NCBI GenBank assembly: GCA_003158855.1
Contig: PMLJ01000043.1
Location: forward strand, 62,001-126,000
Direction: 5' to 3'
DNA: 64,000 bases
Source: Acidimicrobiaceae bacterium
Lineage (GTDB): Bacteria > Actinomycetota > Acidimicrobiia > Acidimicrobiales > RAAP-2
Shown here: in pieces, positions 60,041 through 64,000 of the stretch
How the letters are laid out: the number at the start of each line of letters is the position of its first letter
Position numbering within the stretch: position 1 is the first letter of the stretch
The notes under the pieces: generated by a model
Databases searched by the model: none
Seen by the model: the letters and a program-made list of their open reading frames with translations, nothing else
Told to the model about the DNA's origin: nothing
Made by a program: the position numbers and the translations under genes

Positions 60041-61506
60041 TGCTCTGCGTTCTCGTTCTCCTCATCCCGTTGCTCACGACCGTGCTGTCGGCCTCCTTCG
60101 CGTGGCGAGCCTGGGTGGGCTGGACCACGGCCGCATCAAGCGCGTCGATCCTGGGTCTCGGCATCGCGCTCAGTGTGCGGGCGACCTCGCACGCTCCGCT
60201 CATGGCGCTGCACGGGGCGCTGCGCGCTGACGCATTGAGCTCGTTCATGGTCGTCGTGATCGGGACCGTCTCGTTGCTCGCGACGCTGTTCACGCCGCGC
60301 ACGATGCGCCAGGAAATCGAGTCCGGCGTCACGACCGTGCGTTTCGCGCGTCGCTACGTGGTCCTGATGCAGGTCTTCATCACCTGCATGCTGATGGCGG
60401 TACTCACGGCGAACCTCGGGGTGCTGTGGGTGTCGATCGAAGCGACCACGATTGCCACCACCTTCCTCGTCAGTCATCGCCGGACCGACGGGGCGTACGA
60501 GGCGTCCTGGAAGTACGTGATCCTCTGCTCGATCGGCATCGCCCTCGCGTTCCTCGGTACCGTGCTGGTCTATTTCGCCGAACTTCACGTCGGTAGCCTC
60601 CATCAGAGCGCGTCGCTCGACTGGACGTCGGTCATGGCCATCGCCCATCACCTCAATCCCAGCGTGATGCGCCTCGCCTTCGCGCTCCTGGTCCTCGGGT
60701 ACGGCACGAAAGTGGGGCTCGTCCCGATGCACAGTTGGCTGCCCGACGCGCACAGTCAGGCGCCAGCACCGGTCTCGGCGTTGATGTCGGGGGTGTTGTT
60801 GACGGTCGCCTTCTACGCGTTGCTGCGGTTCAAGGCAATCGCCGACGCCGCCCTCGGGACGGCATTTCCCCGGACCCTGCTCATCGTCGTGGGTATCGCC
60901 TCGCTCGTGCTCGCCTCGGGGATGCTCATCGCTCAGCGCGACTTGAAGCGGATGTTGGCGTACTCGAGCATTGAGCATATGGGCCTCTTGGCCCTCGGCG
61001 CGGCGGCGGGTACGCCGCTCGCGATCGCCGCGGTGCTGCTGCACATCCTCGGTCACGGGATCACCAAGTCGGTGCTCTTCCTCTCGTCAGGCGAGATTTA
61101 CCACGTCGAGGGCACCACCGAGATAGCGAAGATCTCGGGGATGCTGGCCCGCCGTCCGGTGCTCGGGGGAGTCTTTGGCTTCGGTCTGATGGCCCTCGTG
61201 GGGTTTCCACCCTTCAGCCTCTTCGTGAGCGAGCTCTCCATGGCGCGCGCCGAGGTCGATGTCGGTCTGTGGTGGGTGGTCGCGATCTCCCTGGCGTGCC
61301 TCGGCGCCATCTTCGGGGCGATTGCCATGCACGCCCGTCAGTTGCTCATGGGAGTGGGCCCGTCACCGTCTGAGGGGCCCACGGCAACCGCTCGATCCGT
61401 CGCGGTTCCGCTCGTCACCGCGCTGGTCATCTGCGCGGTGATTGGCGTCGTCGCGTGGCCCCTCCAGTCACTGCTCCACAGCGCCGCGCACGTGGTGGTC
61501 CCATGA
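60040..61506 (+). CDS. hycQ: NuoN/HyfF-type membrane subunit (Rv0086/HycQ-like)
   Basis: A 488-residue, 14-helix antiporter-like subunit. The key elements are LGVLWVSIEATTIATTFLVSHR (TM5 Glu), YGTKVGLVPMHSWLPDAHSQAPAPVSALMSG (Lys, HxxLPDAHxxAPxP) and LLHILGHGITKSVLFLSSGEI (second Lys). It starts at 60040, sharing one base with the previous stop. Together with Rv0083-like it gives two antiporter-like subunits per complex, the minimal proton-pumping arm. Confidence 0.93.
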   Translation: MLCVLVLLIPLLTTVLSASFAWRAWVGWTTAASSASILGLGIALSVRATSHAPLMALHGALRADALSSFMVVVIGTVSLLATLFTPRTMRQEIESGVTTVRFARRYVVLMQVFITCMLMAVLTANLGVLWVSIEATTIATTFLVSHRRTDGAYEASWKYVILCSIGIALAFLGTVLVYFAELHVGSLHQSASLDWTSVMAIAHHLNPSVMRLAFALLVLGYGTKVGLVPMHSWLPDAHSQAPAPVSALMSGVLLTVAFYALLRFKAIADAALGTAFPRTLLIVVGIASLVLASGMLIAQRDLKRMLAYSSIEHMGLLALGAAAGTPLAIAAVLLHILGHGITKSVLFLSSGEIYHVEGTTEIAKISGMLARRPVLGGVFGFGLMALVGFPPFSLFVSELSMARAEVDVGLWWVVAISLACLGAIFGAIAMHARQLLMGVGPSPSEGPTATARSVAVPLVTALVICAVIGVVAWPLQSLLHSAAHVVVP

Positions 61507-62987
61507 CCGTAGGCATGCGCACGACGACCGACATCGGTGCCGACGAGCTCCACGATCTTGCGGCATCGCTCTTCGACACCGGTCACCGCTTGGCGGCGGT
61601 CGTGGGTCACGACGACGGGGAGTTCCTGCGCGTGGTGTACGTCTTCACGAGCGGACCGCCGGACCTGCGTCGCGAGCTCGTCGTGCGACTCGGCGCCGAG
61701 AGTGCGGTCGTGCCAACCTTGAGCGACCTTTCCTTCAGCGCGAGTCGCTTCGAGCGCGAACTGCACGACAACTTCGGAATCATCCCGCTGGGTCACCCGT
61801 TCCTTCGTCCCCTCGTTCGCCACCAGCACTGGCCCGAGCACTGGTATCCGCTTCGCAACAACGCTGGCACCATGCCCGCGGAGCGGGTTGACGCAGCACC
61901 GTATCCCTTCATTGAGGTGCAGGGTTCTGGCGTCTACGAGATACCCGTCGGCCCGGTGCACGCGGGACTCATCGAGCCCGGACACTTCCGGTTCTCGGTC
62001 GTGGGCGAGACGATCCTGAAGATGACCGCTCGGCTTTGGTACGTGCACCGCGGCATCGAGCGCATGTTCCAAGGGGCCGACATCGACCGGGGACTCGAGA
62101 TCGCCGAGCGGATCTCGGGCGATACGGCGGTGGGCCATACGCTCGCGTACTGCATGGCGGTGGAAGAGGCGCTGGGGCTGGAAGTCTCCGACGAGGCGTG
62201 GGCGCTTCGCTCGATGCTGCTCGAACTCGAGCGGATGTACAACCACGTTGGCGACGTGGGCGCCCTCTGCAACGACGTCAGTTTCGGAGTCGCCAATGCC
62301 CGGGCGCTGTCGATTCGCGAGCAGCTCCTTCGGCTCAATGACGAAGTCACGGGTCATCGACTGCTCCGAGGTTCGATTCGAGTCGGCGCCACCAGCGTTC
62401 GAACCCTTCCGACGGGCTCGGAACTCGCGCAGGTCGGCGAAGCGTTCGATGCGCTCGTGGCGTTGGCCCGGTCGAACACCGTGGTCGTGGACCGATTCGA
62501 AGGCACCGCCGTGCTCGCCGCCGCTGACGCCGCCGCCATCGGCACCGTCGGCGTCGTGGGTCGCGCATCAGGACTCGCAATCGACGCTCGAGCGTCGCAC
62601 CCCTTCTACGAAACAAGCCGGGGATTCGTCCCAGCGGTCCAGAGCGGTGGCGACGTCATGGCCCGCTTCGACCAACGTGTGGACGAGTTCCACGCTTCGC
62701 TCGAAATTGTGCGCCGGTTGAACGACCTGGCGACCGGACTAAGCGCCGGCAGTGCGTCGTCCGTTGACGCGCCCCGTTCGGGCCTCGGCATCGCGGAGGG
62801 TTGGCGAGGCACCATTGTTCATCGCGTTGAACTCGACGCCAGCGGCAGGATTTCGCGGGCCCGGACAGTCGATCCTTCGTTCCTGAATTGGCCCGCCCTG
62901 TCGGTTGCTCTTAGCGACACCATTGTGCCGGACTTCCCTCTGGCGAACAAGAGCTTCAACCTCTCCTACGCGGGCAACGACCTCTGA
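61503..62987 (+). CDS. hycE: NuoC-NuoD/HycE-like large subunit lacking all [NiFe] ligands (Rv0087-like)
   Basis: A 494-residue fusion. Residues 1-120 are NuoC-like (ELHDNFGIIPLGHP); residues 130-494 are NuoD-like (VYEIPVGPVHAGLIEPGHFRF, RGIERMFQG). In hydrogenases the N-terminal motif is RxCGxC; here it is RISGDT (Ser205, Thr208). The C-terminal DPCxxC is DPSFLN (Ser459, Asn462). All four nickel ligands are therefore absent. The end PDFPLANKSFNLSYAGNDL is as in mycobacterial HycE. It belongs to Ehr complexes, whose substrate is unknown. ATG 61503 overlaps hycQ by 4 nt. Confidence 0.92.
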   Translation: MTVGMRTTTDIGADELHDLAASLFDTGHRLAAVVGHDDGEFLRVVYVFTSGPPDLRRELVVRLGAESAVVPTLSDLSFSASRFERELHDNFGIIPLGHPFLRPLVRHQHWPEHWYPLRNNAGTMPAERVDAAPYPFIEVQGSGVYEIPVGPVHAGLIEPGHFRFSVVGETILKMTARLWYVHRGIERMFQGADIDRGLEIAERISGDTAVGHTLAYCMAVEEALGLEVSDEAWALRSMLLELERMYNHVGDVGALCNDVSFGVANARALSIREQLLRLNDEVTGHRLLRGSIRVGATSVRTLPTGSELAQVGEAFDALVALARSNTVVVDRFEGTAVLAAADAAAIGTVGVVGRASGLAIDARASHPFYETSRGFVPAVQSGGDVMARFDQRVDEFHASLEIVRRLNDLATGLSAGSASSVDAPRSGLGIAEGWRGTIVHRVELDASGRISRARTVDPSFLNWPALSVALSDTIVPDFPLANKSFNLSYAGNDL

Positions 62988-63034
62988 GGACATCACCCGC
63001 CTATGGGGGGCCGCCGGCTCCGCGTGCACGTTCC

Positions 63035-63664
63035 CTAGGAGAGTCGCCGGAGGAGAATCTGAGTGGCGCTTCCCTCGACGAAGAGGTCTCCGGCCCTGTC
63101 GAGCTTCTCGATGTACGCCGCGTCGCTCGACTGCTTGGCCTCGGCGGCGTCGAGCTCTTCGAGCGAGTCGTAGAGGGCGATCCAAGAGACGCGTCCCCAA
63201 TCGCCGAAGAGGCTTCGTACGAAGGATCCGCCGACGCCGGTGACCGAGGTGACGTGGTTCAGGATGTCGATCCCCCAACCCATCGACTCGGCGATCTTTC
63301 CTCCGGCGGCTTGCGCGCTGACGATCCCAGCGTATTTTCCAGCGAGGTTGGGCTCACCGCTCATCGCGACGAATTGAGCCGCCGTGTCTTGAATCGGACC
63401 GACCAGCTGGCCGGCGGCCGTTGCGACGACATCAATGTACGCCTTGTCGGCCGCGAGGTCGGCGTCGAGCTTGCCCATCGCTGCGAGTGAGTCGACACGG
63501 CAACTGAACGTGACGATGCCGAGAGGAGCGCCGTAGACAGTGGTCCACGGGGTCACCGCGACACCATGGTTCTTGGAGATGTACCCGGCGATCTCGACGC
63601 TTACGGCTTAACCCCCATCTGCGTTCTCGGGACTGACGGCTAGTGATCTTGAAATTAGGTTCAT
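63035..63664 (-). pseudogene. NIPSNAP-like two-repeat hypothetical protein interrupted by an in-frame TAA
   Basis: An ATG at 63664 with AAAGAGAG upstream starts 18 codons (MNLISRSLAVSPENADGG), then TAA (63608-63610). The same frame continues AVSVEIAGYISKNHG and is open to the stop at 63035. The two 85-residue halves look like repeated dimeric alpha/beta-barrel domains (VTPWTTVYGAPLGIVTFSCRVDS and DWGRVSWIALYDS). A single base change would restore one 209-residue protein. Otherwise translation may restart at GTG 63556 (173 residues), which lacks a ribosome site. Function unknown. Confidence 0.6.
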
Positions 63665-63802
63665 GCGCTCTCTTTCATCGTGAATACCGGTCGTGGGACG
63701 GCTTCCGTGATATTTCCAGTGTCCCGTTACAGTTGCGCATCACTTGGCAATCTGGACATTTGGCACATATCATGCGATATCGCGACGCACGGGGGAGGGG
63801 CA

Positions 63803-64000
63803 ATGCAGTTCTTGGTGCTTGGGCCCACATAGGTCGCCCCTGACGAAGGGCCGGAGGTTCGTCTGGGGAGCGTCGAACAGCGTCGCCTCATGAGCCTGCT
63901 CGTCCTTCATGCGGGCTCCGTCGTGATGGCGGATCTGCTCGCGGATAAGTTGGGTCTCTCGCACGGGGCGCTTCGCACCTCGATAAGTCGCCTTCGTCGG
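63803..64000 (+). pseudogene. AfsR/SARP-type (BTAD) regulator 5' end interrupted by an in-frame TAG
   Basis: GGGGAGGGGCA precedes the ATG at 63803. The frame reads MQFLVLGPT, then TAG (63830-63832), then VAPDEGPEVRLGSVEQRRLMSLL and ADLLADKLGLSHGALRTSISRLRR up to the window edge. This is the DNA-binding start of SARP/AfsR-type regulators, in which the position of the TAG usually carries Glu (GAG). One base change would restore it. The gene runs off the window, so whether the rest is intact is unknown. Confidence 0.6.

Noticed and set aside
55925-62987. Annotation as a genuine [NiFe] hydrogenase-4 or formate hydrogenlyase
   Set aside because: All four nickel-ligand cysteines are replaced in the large subunit and no formate dehydrogenase, ferredoxin subunit or maturation gene is present.
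1-64000. tRNA, rRNA, CRISPR, insertion sequence, integrase or attachment sites
   Set aside because: I looked on both strands for T-loop/anticodon patterns, evenly spaced repeats, transposase motifs and long terminal repeats, and found none I could support.

Overview
This window comes from a high-GC actinobacterium. The evidence is heavy use of GTG and TTG starts, many genes with no Shine-Dalgarno sequence whose start codon lies 6-7 nt after a TANNNT hexamer (the actinobacterial leaderless pattern), an Rpf-like transglycosylase, a polyphosphate-glucokinase-type ROK protein, an ECF42/DGPF pair and an operon with the order of M. tuberculosis Rv0081-Rv0087. Sulfide:quinone reductase with TusE/DsrE proteins and only moderately high GC make Acidimicrobiia a reasonable guess, but that is inference. 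I saw no rRNA, tRNA, CRISPR array, insertion sequence or phage gene.

Layout. 1-5.7 kb: start of a BMP-family binding protein, a DHA2 drug exporter, ettA, and tryptophan 2,3-dioxygenase plus kynureninase. 5.7-11.4 kb: purU, hbd, a decayed secreted-protein gene, ppa and small membrane/SRPBCC proteins. 11.5-18.5 kb: a MarR/MFS divergon with a perfect palindromic operator, two zinc-ribbon membrane proteins, two GNATs and a methyltransferase. 18.7-23.9 kb: cfa, an sqr-tusE-dsrE sulfur operon, and a stomatin/NfeD pair. 24-33 kb: acyl-CoA dehydrogenase, malic enzyme, a divergent NRAMP transporter, an acyl-CoA synthetase, and tartronate-semialdehyde reductase with glycerate 2-kinase. 33-36.5 kb: a broken DGPF/ECF42 pair, a nucleotidyltransferase, an LprI-like protein and an MFS permease.

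36.6-50.8 kb is a coherent amino-sugar or oligosaccharide island: ROK kinase, SIS isomerase/deaminase, a complete Dpp/Opp-type ABC importer, cytoplasmic GH20 hexosaminidase, a GNAT-like acyltransferase, then DeoR regulator, BtpA-like protein, FGGY kinase and SDR. A near-identical 31-bp element containing TCRCATATTRTGA sits at the DeoR gene start and upstream of the ABC operon, which suggests one small regulon.

51-55 kb: eRF1-like histidine-rich protein, Rip3-type site-2 protease, Rpf-like protein with a structured leader, and succinate-semialdehyde dehydrogenase. 55.5-63 kb: a seven-gene ArsR plus Hyc/Ehr membrane complex operon. Its NuoD/HycE-like subunit has lost all four [NiFe] cysteine ligands, so this is an energy-converting hydrogenase-related complex of unknown substrate rather than a hydrogenase. 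The right edge holds two genes each interrupted by a single in-frame stop.

The most interesting items are the Ehr operon with its palindromic operator, the sugar island with its shared operator and possible leaderless leader peptide, and the several recently decayed genes.
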